A DNA stretch of 29,811 bases from an uncultured Opitutia bacterium (GTDB taxonomy: Bacteria > Verrucomicrobiota > Verrucomicrobiia > Opitutales > UBA953), in the NCBI GenBank assembly GCA_937874455.1, contig CALNBE010000093.1, positions 1 to 29,811 of the forward strand, in the 5' to 3' direction. The notes under the pieces were generated by a model, which was not told the DNA's origin, searched no databases, and worked only from the letters and a program-made list of their open reading frames with translations. A program made the position numbers and the translations under genes. Every line of letters starts with the position of its first letter. The stretch's first letter is position 1. Below, in pieces: positions 8,801-15,972 of the stretch.

Positions 8801-9684
8801 TGAAGATCAAGATCATGGAGATCGTGGACAATTATCAGCACCGCTTTGATGATCTGGAAAATGAGCGCTCCCGCAAGGTTGAGGGCATTGAGGCGGGCGA
8901 GGATGAAGGTGGCGCGATCAAAAACGTGAAAGTTTATGTCGCCGCGAAACGGAAAATCCAAGTCGGTGACAAAATGGCGGGTCGTCACGGGAACAAAGGC
9001 GTCGTTGCCCGCATTGTTCCGGTGGAGGACATGCCGTATTTGCCGGACGGAACCTCGATCGATATTTGCCTGAACCCGCTGGGCGTGCCATCGCGCATGA
9101 ATGTCGGGCAGGTCTTGGAAACGCACTTGGGCTGGGCTTGCAAAAAAATCGGCTTGAAGGTGGCCACGCCAATCTTCGACGGCATTCCCGAGACGAAGAT
9201 TCGCGAGTATCTCAAGCAGGCCAATCTGCCGGAGTCTGGGAAATCGCTCCTCTATAATGGACTCACAGGAGATCCCTTTGACCAGGACGTGGTCGTTGGC
9301 TACATCTACATGATGAAGCTGAACCACTTGGTGGCGGACAAGATTCACGCCCGCGCAGTCGGCCCCTACAGCCTGATCACCCAGCAGCCGCTCGGAGGCA
9401 AGGCCCAGTACGGCGGACAGCGTTTCGGGGAGATGGAAGTGTGGGCGCTCGAGGCCTACGGAGCGGCCTACACCTTGCAGGAACTGTTGACGGTCAAGTC
9501 CGACGACGTCACCGGGCGTACCAAGATTTACGAACAACTGGTCAAGGGCGACAACAGCCTTTCGGCCGGCACTCCGCAGTCTTTCAATGTGTTGATGAAG
9601 GAAATGCAGGCACTGTGTCTGGACGTCCGTTTGGGCAACGCTGGAGCCTTGGGTTTCCAGTCGCAAAGCAATCTCTCCAACTAA
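5893..9684 (+). CDS. rpoB: DNA-directed RNA polymerase subunit beta
   Basis: 1263 residues. The beta subunit forms one half of the catalytic cleft. The rifampicin region is intact: SQLSQFMDQ with Asp453, His463 and Ser468 at the positions of E. coli D516, H526 and S531, then LSALGPGGLNRDRAGFEVRDVH. Ile455 replaces E. coli Asn518. GRICPIETPEGPNIGLI, the late GDKMAGRHGNKGVVA and C-terminal EMEVWALEAYGAA are all present. An uninterrupted run of seven arginines (184-190), encoded by a 9-base tandem repeat, lies in the lobe. It is slightly shorter than E. coli RpoB and lacks some of its lineage insertions. rpoC starts 22 bases later. Confidence 0.98.
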   Translation: MSERINFGKLREVIPPPNLIENQLNSYVEFLQKDIPATQRQNVGLEAVFREVFPIESYDGRCKLEYVSYNFVGPKNTEMECIREGVTYSISLYLKLRLREEDIVKDEEIFMGELPMITESGSFIVNGAERVIVSQLHRSPGICFEEAPHTSGKMLHSFRIIPDRGTWLEVQFDQQDLLYVYLDRRRRRRRFLITTLLRAFGFGADNDILTLFYKPEDIKVKKALEIDDISRYVLLEDIVDGEKGIVLARAFEPLTKTIVRSIEKIGIGTLHVIDTSVDDSAIIRSLKKDPTRNEEEALKDIYKKLRPGEPPTVPNARALLKRLFQDPKRYDLGRVGRYKINQKLSLKTDLEVRTITFEDIVEATKYLCRLKGGDGIIDDIDHLGSRRIRNVGELLANQCRLGLARTERLVRERMSMYDQSVDTVTPQKLINPKALTTVIRDFFARSQLSQFMDQINPLAELTHKRRLSALGPGGLNRDRAGFEVRDVHSSHYGRICPIETPEGPNIGLINSLSTYARVNEFGFIETPYRKVEKGRVTDKVEYMTADQEESYKVAQANSEVDDKGNFTGRVTVRFRDEVLEVEPKDVDYMDVSPKQVVSVAAGLIPFLEHDDANRALMGANMQRQGVPLLQTESPFVGTGIEHRLATDSKTVVLAEADGVVAQVDARRIVVTVDGKVPANLDKKSKSDPKKGVYIYDLRKFLRSNAATCFNQRPVVSRGQKVKAGQVIADGAATDKGELALGRNMLVAFMPWNGYNFEDAILLSERVLKDDVFTSIHIEEFEVTARDTKLGPEEITRDIPNVGEEALKNLNRDGVIRIGAEVKPGDILVGKITPKSETELAPEEKLLRAIFGEKAADVKDTSLVVPSGIYGIVMDVKVSSRIDKDAEKLSPSDQRRQLKKVNEEYRTQADKLRDDLTESLSNILLGEKIPLDVTNGETGEVIIPANRKITKTLLRRLAAVSRNIQIDPSPVKIKIMEIVDNYQHRFDDLENERSRKVEGIEAGEDEGGAIKNVKVYVAAKRKIQVGDKMAGRHGNKGVVARIVPVEDMPYLPDGTSIDICLNPLGVPSRMNVGQVLETHLGWACKKIGLKVATPIFDGIPETKIREYLKQANLPESGKSLLYNGLTGDPFDQDVVVGYIYMMKLNHLVADKIHARAVGPYSLITQQPLGGKAQYGGQRFGEMEVWALEAYGAAYTLQELLTVKSDDVTGRTKIYEQLVKGDNSLSAGTPQSFNVLMKEMQALCLDVRLGNAGALGFQSQSNLSN

Positions 9685-9706
9685 AACATCCTTCGGAACC
9701 ATACCT

Positions 9707-12700
9707 ATGATTAACGCAGAAACCTCTGACTTACTCGCTTCCGAGAAGGAACAGTCCTTTGACTACGTCTCCATCGCCATTGCCTCGCCGGACACGATCC
9801 GTTCGTGGTCGAAGGGCGAGGTGAAAAATCCCGAGACGATCAACTACCGCACCTTTAAGCCGGAGCCGGGCGGATTGTTCTGCCAACGTATTTTTGGTCC
9901 AGTGCGCGACTACGAATGCGCTTGTGGAAAATACAAGCGCATCAAGTTCAAAGGCGTGGTTTGCGACCGATGCGGTGTGGAAGTAACTGTCGCCCGTGTG
10001 CGTCGCGAGCGGATGGGGCATATTGAGTTATCGGTGCCCGTTTCGCACATCTGGTTTTTGAAATCGATGCCGAGCCGGCTCGGCCTGCTCTTGGACATGA
10101 CGGCCCGCCATTTAGAGTCGGTAATTTACTACGAAAAATACCTCGTAGTGGACTCTGGCCGCACACCGCTGGAGAAGAAACAAATTCTGACCGAAGCGGA
10201 GTACAATCAGGCAGTTTCCGAATATGGCGATGACGCTTTTGTTGCCAAAATGGGGGCGGAAGCGCTGCGCGATTTGCTAGTCGGCATGGATCTGCAGCAG
10301 ATCGTGGTGGAGTTGCAGGAGCAGATTCACAACACTCGCTCCAAGCAGATTAAAAAGAAGATTTCCCGCCGTTTGAAGGTCATTCAAGGCTTCATTGATT
10401 CCGGCAACCGTCCGGAATGGATGGTGCTGGAAACACTGCCAGTTATTCCTCCGGATTTGCGTCCGCTGGTGCCGCTGGAAGGTGGCCGTTTCGCCACCTC
10501 CGACCTCAACGACCTTTACCGTCGCGTTATTAATCGCAACAACCGTTTGCGCAGTCTCCTGCAACTGAAGACGCCGGATGTCATCATCAATAATGAAAAG
10601 CGCATGTTGCAGGAGGCGGTCGATGCGTTGTTCGACAATGGCCGACATGGCCGCCCAGTCACTGGCGCGGGGAACCGTCCGTTGAAATCGCTCTCCGACA
10701 TGCTTAAGGGCAAGCAAGGGCGCTTCCGCCAAAACTTGCTGGGTAAGCGTGTCGACTACTCCGGTCGCTCGGTGATTGTGATCGGGCCGGAATTGAAACT
10801 ACACCAGTGCGGTTTGCCGAAGAAGATGGCCTTGGTGTTGTTCGAGCCGTTTATTATCCGCCGGCTAAAAGAGCTGGGCTTTGTGCACACTGTGCGCGGT
10901 GCCCGGAAGATGATCGAAAAGAAGTCGCCCGAAGTTTGGGATATTCTTGAAGAAGTCACCAAGGGGCATCCGGTGCTGCTGAACCGAGCGCCAACCTTGC
11001 ACCGCCTTTCCATTCAAGCCTTTGAGCCGGTATTGATCGAAGGCGACGCCATCCGGTTGCACCCGCTGACCTGTACCGCTTACAATGCGGACTTCGACGG
11101 GGACCAGATGGCGGTGCACGTTCCGCTTTCGAGCGAGGCTATCATGGAGTGCAAGCTCCTGATGTTGTCCACCAATAACATTTTCTCTCCGTCCAGCGGC
11201 AAGCCGATCATGACGCCCTCGCAGGACATTGTGCTTGGCACGTACTATATCACTTACGAACCGGCAGCCAAGCCAGCGAAGGAAGTGCGCCTGCCGATGA
11301 TTGTCGATGCTGCGGAGGCGCAGTTTGCGGAGATGGATGGAAGTCTGCACTTCCACGACTGGGTGGAGTATGTAAATCCGGACTTTGGGAAGAAGACCAT
11401 TTACGGCAGCCCGGACAAGAAGACGATCCGAACTACCGTTGGCCGCATCATGTTCAATACCATTTGGCCGAAGGAAATGGGTTTTGCCAATTTCCCGGTG
11501 AAGAAGTCGCAAATCGGGGATTTGATCCTGAATACTTACAAATTGGTTGGTAAGGAGGGCGCTGCCCCGGTGTTGGATGCCTTGAAGCAGTTGGGGTTCA
11601 AGATCGCCACGCGTGCGGGAATCTCGATTGGAATCGGGGACATGATTTTCCCGATGGGCAAGGCCGATATCATCAAGCGCTCTCGAGGAAAAGTCGACGA
11701 GGTCGAATCCCAGTACAAGAAGGGGATCATCACCACTGGCGAGCGCTACAACAAGGTCGTCGAAATTTGGACCAACACGACAGATGAGATTGCCAAGTCG
11801 GTCTTCAAAACATTGGAAGGCTCGGCCTCTCTTGCTGGAAAACGCACGGGAGATCCGCGTCATGAGGGCCGATGGGTGATCAATCCGGTGCACGTGATGA
11901 TGGATTCCGGAGCGCGTGGTAACAAACAGCAGGTGCGCCAGCTTTGCGGTGCGCGCGGACTGATGGCCAAGCCGAACGGGGAAATTATTGAGCGGCCAAT
12001 TCTCTCTTCCTTCCGCGACGGTTTGTCGGTGCTGGAATATTTTCTTTCTACCCACGGTGCTCGTAAGGGACTCGCGGATACCGCACTCAAGACGGCGGAC
12101 GCCGGTTACATGACCCGCAAGCTTTGCGACGTGGCGATGGACGTGATCGTAACCGAGGTGGACGATGGCAACCGGGACGGTGTTTGGAAGAGCGCCCTTT
12201 ACGAAGGTGACGATGAAATCGTTAAACTCTACGAACGCATTGCCGGGCGTTGTGCGAGCGAGGATATTCGTAATCCGTTGAATCCGGAGGAAATTCTTGT
12301 GAAAAACGGGGATTTGATTTCCGAGGCTGCTGCCAAGCACATTGAGGACATTGGAATTGAGCGGGTCAAGGTGATGTCGCCGCTGACGCACATGAAAGTG
12401 AATAGCATTCCTGCAAAGGCCTACGGGTTGGATCCCTCTACAGGTCGGCTGGTTGAGCGAGGCACATCGGTCGGCATTATTGCCGCGCAGTCCATTGGGG
12501 AACCTGGCACGCAGTTGACAATGCGGACCTTCCACATTGGAGGGGTGGCGAATCAGGTGCTGAAAAATCCAGAAATTCGAGTTCGGCACAACGGGGTCGT
12601 GCAGTTTGTCGGCATTCGTTCTGTTGAAATCGGCGACGGGGTGAGCATTGTTCTGAATAAGAACGGCAGCGTGATCGTTCGCGATGCAGACGATCCCGAA

Positions 12701-13834
12701 AATGTTCTCGAAGAACACAATATTGTGATTGGCGCGGTGCTGTCTGTTCGGGATGGGGGTGCGCTCAACCGCGGGGATATCTTGGCGCGTTGGGATCCGC
12801 ATAACATGCCTATTTTGTCTGAGCGCGCCGGGGTGGTATCCTTCCGCGACATGATTCCGGGAGTGACCGTCAAGCGCGAGTTCGACGAGTCCAGCGGGCG
12901 GGTGGCCACGGTGGTGATTGAACACAAGGAGGACTTGAATCCGGTTGTGCAAATCATTGGCCCGGACGGCAAAGTTTTGGCCGAGCACTCCATTCCTACC
13001 GGAGCGCAAGTTTCGGTGAATGAAGGGGACAAAATCAAGCCGGGAGCTCTGTTGGCCAAGACCCCTCGTCAGGCCTCCAAAACGCAGGATATCACCGGTG
13101 GTTTGCCTCGTATTGCCGAACTGTTTGAGGCGCGCCGTCCCAAGGACGCCGCAGAAATGGCCAAGATCGGTGGAGTGGTTTCCTTTGAAGGTACGGTCCG
13201 CAGCAAGAAAAAACTAGTGGTCACTGATGATGACGGAAATCGCGAGGAGCACCTAATCCCGCACGGGAAGCACATTATCGTGCACGAAGGTGACCAAGTC
13301 CGCAGAGGACAGCACTTGACCGAAGGGGTGGGTGATCCGCACGACATCCTTGATATTCTTGGAGCGACTGCGTTGCAGGACTTTTTGATCACGGAAATCC
13401 AAAAGGTCTATCGACTGCAAGGGGTGACGATTAACGACAAACACATCGAGATCATCATCGCCCGTATGCTGCGTAAGGTGCGGATTACCGAACCTGGGGA
13501 CACAGATTATTTCTGGGGTGAACAGGTGGATCACTATGCATTACAGCAGAAAAACCAGGAAATTGAAGATGCCGGAGGAAAGGGCGCGGATTTCGAGCCA
13601 ATCTTGCTGGGGATCACCAAAGCCTCGTTGGAAACTGAATCCTTTATTTCTGCAGCATCCTTCCAAGAAACCACACGCGTGTTGACCGATGCCTCCACAT
13701 TGGCAAAGCGGGATGCGCTTACCGGTTTCAAGGAAAATGTAATCATGGGGCACCTGATCCCTGCGGGAACAGGTTTACCGGCTTACCGCCGCCTCAAAAT
13801 TGACACTTTGGGTTCTCGGGAACCTTTGGATTGA
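9707..13834 (+). CDS. rpoC: DNA-directed RNA polymerase subunit beta-prime, lacking the second zinc site
   Basis: 1375 residues. The catalytic NADFDGDQM motif is intact (Asp462, Asp464, Asp466). The first zinc site is complete: Cys71, Cys73, Cys86 and Cys89 in CACGKYKRIKFKGVVCDRC. Bridge helix and trigger loop are normal, including SGARGNKQQVRQLCGARGLM and ADTALKTADAGYMTRKL. The second zinc site, normally four cysteines (E. coli C814, C888, C895, C898), is absent: by spacing these are Asp820, His895, Pro902 and Ala905. The surrounding YG..P.TGRLVERGTSVGIIAAQSIGEPGTQLTMRTFHIGG aligns without gaps, so this is substitution and not a frameshift. A terminator follows the stop. Confidence 0.98.
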   Translation: MINAETSDLLASEKEQSFDYVSIAIASPDTIRSWSKGEVKNPETINYRTFKPEPGGLFCQRIFGPVRDYECACGKYKRIKFKGVVCDRCGVEVTVARVRRERMGHIELSVPVSHIWFLKSMPSRLGLLLDMTARHLESVIYYEKYLVVDSGRTPLEKKQILTEAEYNQAVSEYGDDAFVAKMGAEALRDLLVGMDLQQIVVELQEQIHNTRSKQIKKKISRRLKVIQGFIDSGNRPEWMVLETLPVIPPDLRPLVPLEGGRFATSDLNDLYRRVINRNNRLRSLLQLKTPDVIINNEKRMLQEAVDALFDNGRHGRPVTGAGNRPLKSLSDMLKGKQGRFRQNLLGKRVDYSGRSVIVIGPELKLHQCGLPKKMALVLFEPFIIRRLKELGFVHTVRGARKMIEKKSPEVWDILEEVTKGHPVLLNRAPTLHRLSIQAFEPVLIEGDAIRLHPLTCTAYNADFDGDQMAVHVPLSSEAIMECKLLMLSTNNIFSPSSGKPIMTPSQDIVLGTYYITYEPAAKPAKEVRLPMIVDAAEAQFAEMDGSLHFHDWVEYVNPDFGKKTIYGSPDKKTIRTTVGRIMFNTIWPKEMGFANFPVKKSQIGDLILNTYKLVGKEGAAPVLDALKQLGFKIATRAGISIGIGDMIFPMGKADIIKRSRGKVDEVESQYKKGIITTGERYNKVVEIWTNTTDEIAKSVFKTLEGSASLAGKRTGDPRHEGRWVINPVHVMMDSGARGNKQQVRQLCGARGLMAKPNGEIIERPILSSFRDGLSVLEYFLSTHGARKGLADTALKTADAGYMTRKLCDVAMDVIVTEVDDGNRDGVWKSALYEGDDEIVKLYERIAGRCASEDIRNPLNPEEILVKNGDLISEAAAKHIEDIGIERVKVMSPLTHMKVNSIPAKAYGLDPSTGRLVERGTSVGIIAAQSIGEPGTQLTMRTFHIGGVANQVLKNPEIRVRHNGVVQFVGIRSVEIGDGVSIVLNKNGSVIVRDADDPENVLEEHNIVIGAVLSVRDGGALNRGDILARWDPHNMPILSERAGVVSFRDMIPGVTVKREFDESSGRVATVVIEHKEDLNPVVQIIGPDGKVLAEHSIPTGAQVSVNEGDKIKPGALLAKTPRQASKTQDITGGLPRIAELFEARRPKDAAEMAKIGGVVSFEGTVRSKKKLVVTDDDGNREEHLIPHGKHIIVHEGDQVRRGQHLTEGVGDPHDILDILGATALQDFLITEIQKVYRLQGVTINDKHIEIIIARMLRKVRITEPGDTDYFWGEQVDHYALQQKNQEIEDAGGKGADFEPILLGITKASLETESFISAASFQETTRVLTDASTLAKRDALTGFKENVIMGHLIPAGTGLPAYRRLKIDTLGSREPLD

Positions 13835-13858
13835 CTAAGTGTTTTCCTAATTCGGGCG

Positions 13859-13910
13859 AAACAACCGGATGGAGATATTCCTAATAATATTCGAAATTCG
13901 GTTGTTTTTT
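13859..13910 (+). terminator. Terminator of the rpoBC unit
   Basis: AAACAACCG (13859-13867) pairs perfectly with CGGTTGTTT (13899-13907), and Ts continue to 13910. The 31-base loop can form a small inner stem (ATATT with AATAT). It lies 24 bases after the rpoC stop. Confidence 0.75.
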
Positions 13911-13998
13911 GCTTGAAACCTAATTCCAAGTAGTCCAAAAAATAATCTATTCACAAAAACACCAACGAAGCTAGCCCCTAAAAATACTTTCCCCTTCC

Positions 13999-15219
13999 AT
14001 GAAATCTTCGAATCTGTTCAAACTTGTTGCTCTTTTTCCCTTTGCCAGCACGGCGTTTGTGGTGGCCGATGCCGCGTCTCCGCTGCTGAAGTTTGGTGAT
14101 GGTGCGGTTGGCTACGTGCTGGCCGATGCGGGAGTCAGCTACACAGACAATCTTTTTGGCACGCACAATAAGAAGAGTGCGGTTTCATTCTATGTCACCC
14201 CGGGAATCCAGCTGGTCTTGGGTGGAGACAGCGTCAACACCTTCACTTTGACTGCTCGGGAGCGACTGACGGCCTATGTCAATCATAGTGATCTAAATAG
14301 TGCTCAAGCGAATATTCGCGCAAAATACAAGTATGATGCGGGGTCGCGTTTGCGAGTGGATGCGGAAGGCGGATTTCGCCAGACAACGCAAAACACCAAT
14401 ACTATCAGCCAGGATGGCGACTTGATCCGCCGTAATCTTTATGATGTGGGGGTGGGCGTTTCCTATGATCTGACGTCCAAGAGCCTCTTGGAGGTTGGAG
14501 CAAATTTCTCTTCGACAAATTACCGCAATTTCCGGACGCAGTATAATGATCAGGATGTTTACAACATCCCAGTTTCTTGGCTTTACCAAGTTACTGAAAA
14601 GACCAAGCTTGGCTTTACTTACTCTTACACCTACACTGACTTGGATGCTGTGGATGGTGGTGCTGCCAATTCCTATGGCGTGATTGATCCGGGCTACCAG
14701 CAGGTGCATTATTTGGGTGCGACTGCCCGCGGGGAGCTGACATCCAAGATTAATTATCGTGCGACGGCGGGTGTTGGTTATAACGAGTTTAGTGACCGAA
14801 CGATCAATGTGTTTGGAACTGCCGTGGAGGATAATCCGGATGGCACCACCTTCAACTTCGAGTTGAGCGCGGATTACCAAATTACCGACAAAGTTAAGGC
14901 AACGCTGACGGGTGGCCGCAAGTTTGAGGTTGGAGGGCAGGCTCAGGACATTACAAATACCTATGTCCGCCTAGGCGCCGATTACCTGATTGCAGCCCAA
15001 TGGGAGGCGAATGCCTATGCAGGTTTCTCCTACCAAAAATTTGATGATTCGTGGAAGGATGGCACGGATAAGATCAGCACCCTCGGTGCTTCGGTGTCTT
15101 ATCTGCCGAGCGACTATTGGCGTGTAACCTTGGGATATGGCCTTCAGTACAACGATTCGGATCGTATCGCTAGCTACTCAATCAACACCGTGTCCCTCAC
15201 GGCAACGTTGAAATATTAA
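13999..15219 (+). CDS. Outer-membrane beta-barrel protein of a polysaccharide export locus
   Basis: 406 residues. An N-terminal signal peptide (KSSNLFKLVALFPFASTAFVVADA) is followed by alternating polar/aromatic strands, for example TKLGFTYSYTYTDLD, INYRATAGVGYNEF and WEANAYAGFSYQKF. It ends SLTATLKY, the short aromatic-ending strand typical of outer-membrane barrels. This pattern fits the putative beta-barrel porin 2 type found next to exopolysaccharide genes; I assign the class by pattern, not by search. It has its own terminator and immediately precedes a Wza-like lipoprotein and a Wzc-like kinase, so a role in polymer passage across the outer membrane is the best inference. Confidence 0.75.
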   Translation: MKSSNLFKLVALFPFASTAFVVADAASPLLKFGDGAVGYVLADAGVSYTDNLFGTHNKKSAVSFYVTPGIQLVLGGDSVNTFTLTARERLTAYVNHSDLNSAQANIRAKYKYDAGSRLRVDAEGGFRQTTQNTNTISQDGDLIRRNLYDVGVGVSYDLTSKSLLEVGANFSSTNYRNFRTQYNDQDVYNIPVSWLYQVTEKTKLGFTYSYTYTDLDAVDGGAANSYGVIDPGYQQVHYLGATARGELTSKINYRATAGVGYNEFSDRTINVFGTAVEDNPDGTTFNFELSADYQITDKVKATLTGGRKFEVGGQAQDITNTYVRLGADYLIAAQWEANAYAGFSYQKFDDSWKDGTDKISTLGASVSYLPSDYWRVTLGYGLQYNDSDRIASYSINTVSLTATLKY

Positions 15220-15239
15220 AATTTTGCTGTGCAAACCGA

Positions 15240-15271
15240 GGAGGAGGGTATATGTGCCTTCCTCCTTTTTT
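15240..15271 (+). terminator. Terminator after the beta-barrel gene
   Basis: A 9-bp stem (15240-15248 with 15257-15265, one G-T pair) with an 8-base loop is followed by six Ts. It sits between the barrel gene and the OPX lipoprotein gene. The barrel may therefore be made in excess over the downstream genes, or the latter may have a separate promoter. Confidence 0.8.
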
Positions 15272-15294
15272 GTTCCTAGCATTTCTGACTCACC

Positions 15295-15954
15295 ATGCTT
15301 CGTTTTTCGCGTGCTCTCTTTGCTGTAACCTTGTTAATCTGCGGCTCCTTGGCTAGTGGCTGTATTTTTAATGACGATAGTGGGGCCGATGGTTATGTGG
15401 CCAGCCAGCGTATCCCCTCGATGCCGGTAGAGAATGCCACTCCGAGTGGCGACAATCCTTCCTATGTCCTGCGTCCGATGGATATTCTTTCATTTGAAAT
15501 GTATATGCAGCAGGATATGAAGGGCTTGTATACGGTTACGGCAACTGGGGATTTGGTCGGTATGCCCTTGGTGGGGTCGGTCCATGTGGGTGGACTTTCG
15601 CTTCAAGCAGTGAGGGAAAAAATCACCGAAAGATATCGGGAGTTTTACAAAAATCCCCAAGTTTCTCTTTTCATTTACAAGTATGCGGAGCGAAAGGTTT
15701 ATGTGAATGGTTTTGTGATGCGAGCTGGCCCGGTCGTGATTCCTCCCGAGGAAAAAATGACTTTGTCGAAGGCGATTGCTTGGGCGGGCGGGATTCAACC
15801 GCGTGGAAAGCGTTCCGGTGTCACGATCACACGTCCTACTCCGGAGGGGGATCTTGTTTTCAAAATTGATGTCGATAAGATTGAGGAAGGGAAAGCGCCT
15901 GACTTTGATCTGCAAGAAAATGACCGAATCTACGTTGAAGACAGCAAGTTCTAA
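15295..15954 (+). CDS. Short polysaccharide export (OPX, Wza-like) lipoprotein
   Basis: 219 residues. A lipoprotein signal ends in SLASGC with Cys23 as the likely lipidated residue. The polysaccharide export domain (about 55-130) begins YVLRPMDILSFEMY and contains GDLVGMPLVGSVHVGGLSLQAVREKI. One SLBB-type domain (about 133-212) contains KVYVNGFVMRAGPVVIP and LSKAIAWAGGI. E. coli Wza is near 380 residues, with further domains and a C-terminal helix forming its own outer-membrane pore. Those parts are missing here, so a separate barrel is probably needed, and one is encoded directly upstream. The next gene encodes the matching inner-membrane kinase. Confidence 0.88.
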   Translation: MLRFSRALFAVTLLICGSLASGCIFNDDSGADGYVASQRIPSMPVENATPSGDNPSYVLRPMDILSFEMYMQQDMKGLYTVTATGDLVGMPLVGSVHVGGLSLQAVREKITERYREFYKNPQVSLFIYKYAERKVYVNGFVMRAGPVVIPPEEKMTLSKAIAWAGGIQPRGKRSGVTITRPTPEGDLVFKIDVDKIEEGKAPDFDLQENDRIYVEDSKF

Positions 15955-15972
15955 CCTTTTAGCCACTTTCTC

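Noticed and set aside
7981..9702. 573-codon minus-strand frame opposite rpoB
   Set aside because: Produced by codon bias of rpoB on the opposite strand; no recognisable domain.
10865..13009. 714-codon minus-strand frame opposite rpoC
   Set aside because: Shadow of rpoC; His/Arg-rich translation with no domain.
13913..13948. TTGAAA ... TAATCT as promoter of the beta-barrel gene
   Set aside because: The spacing of 24 bases is too long for a standard sigma-70 promoter.
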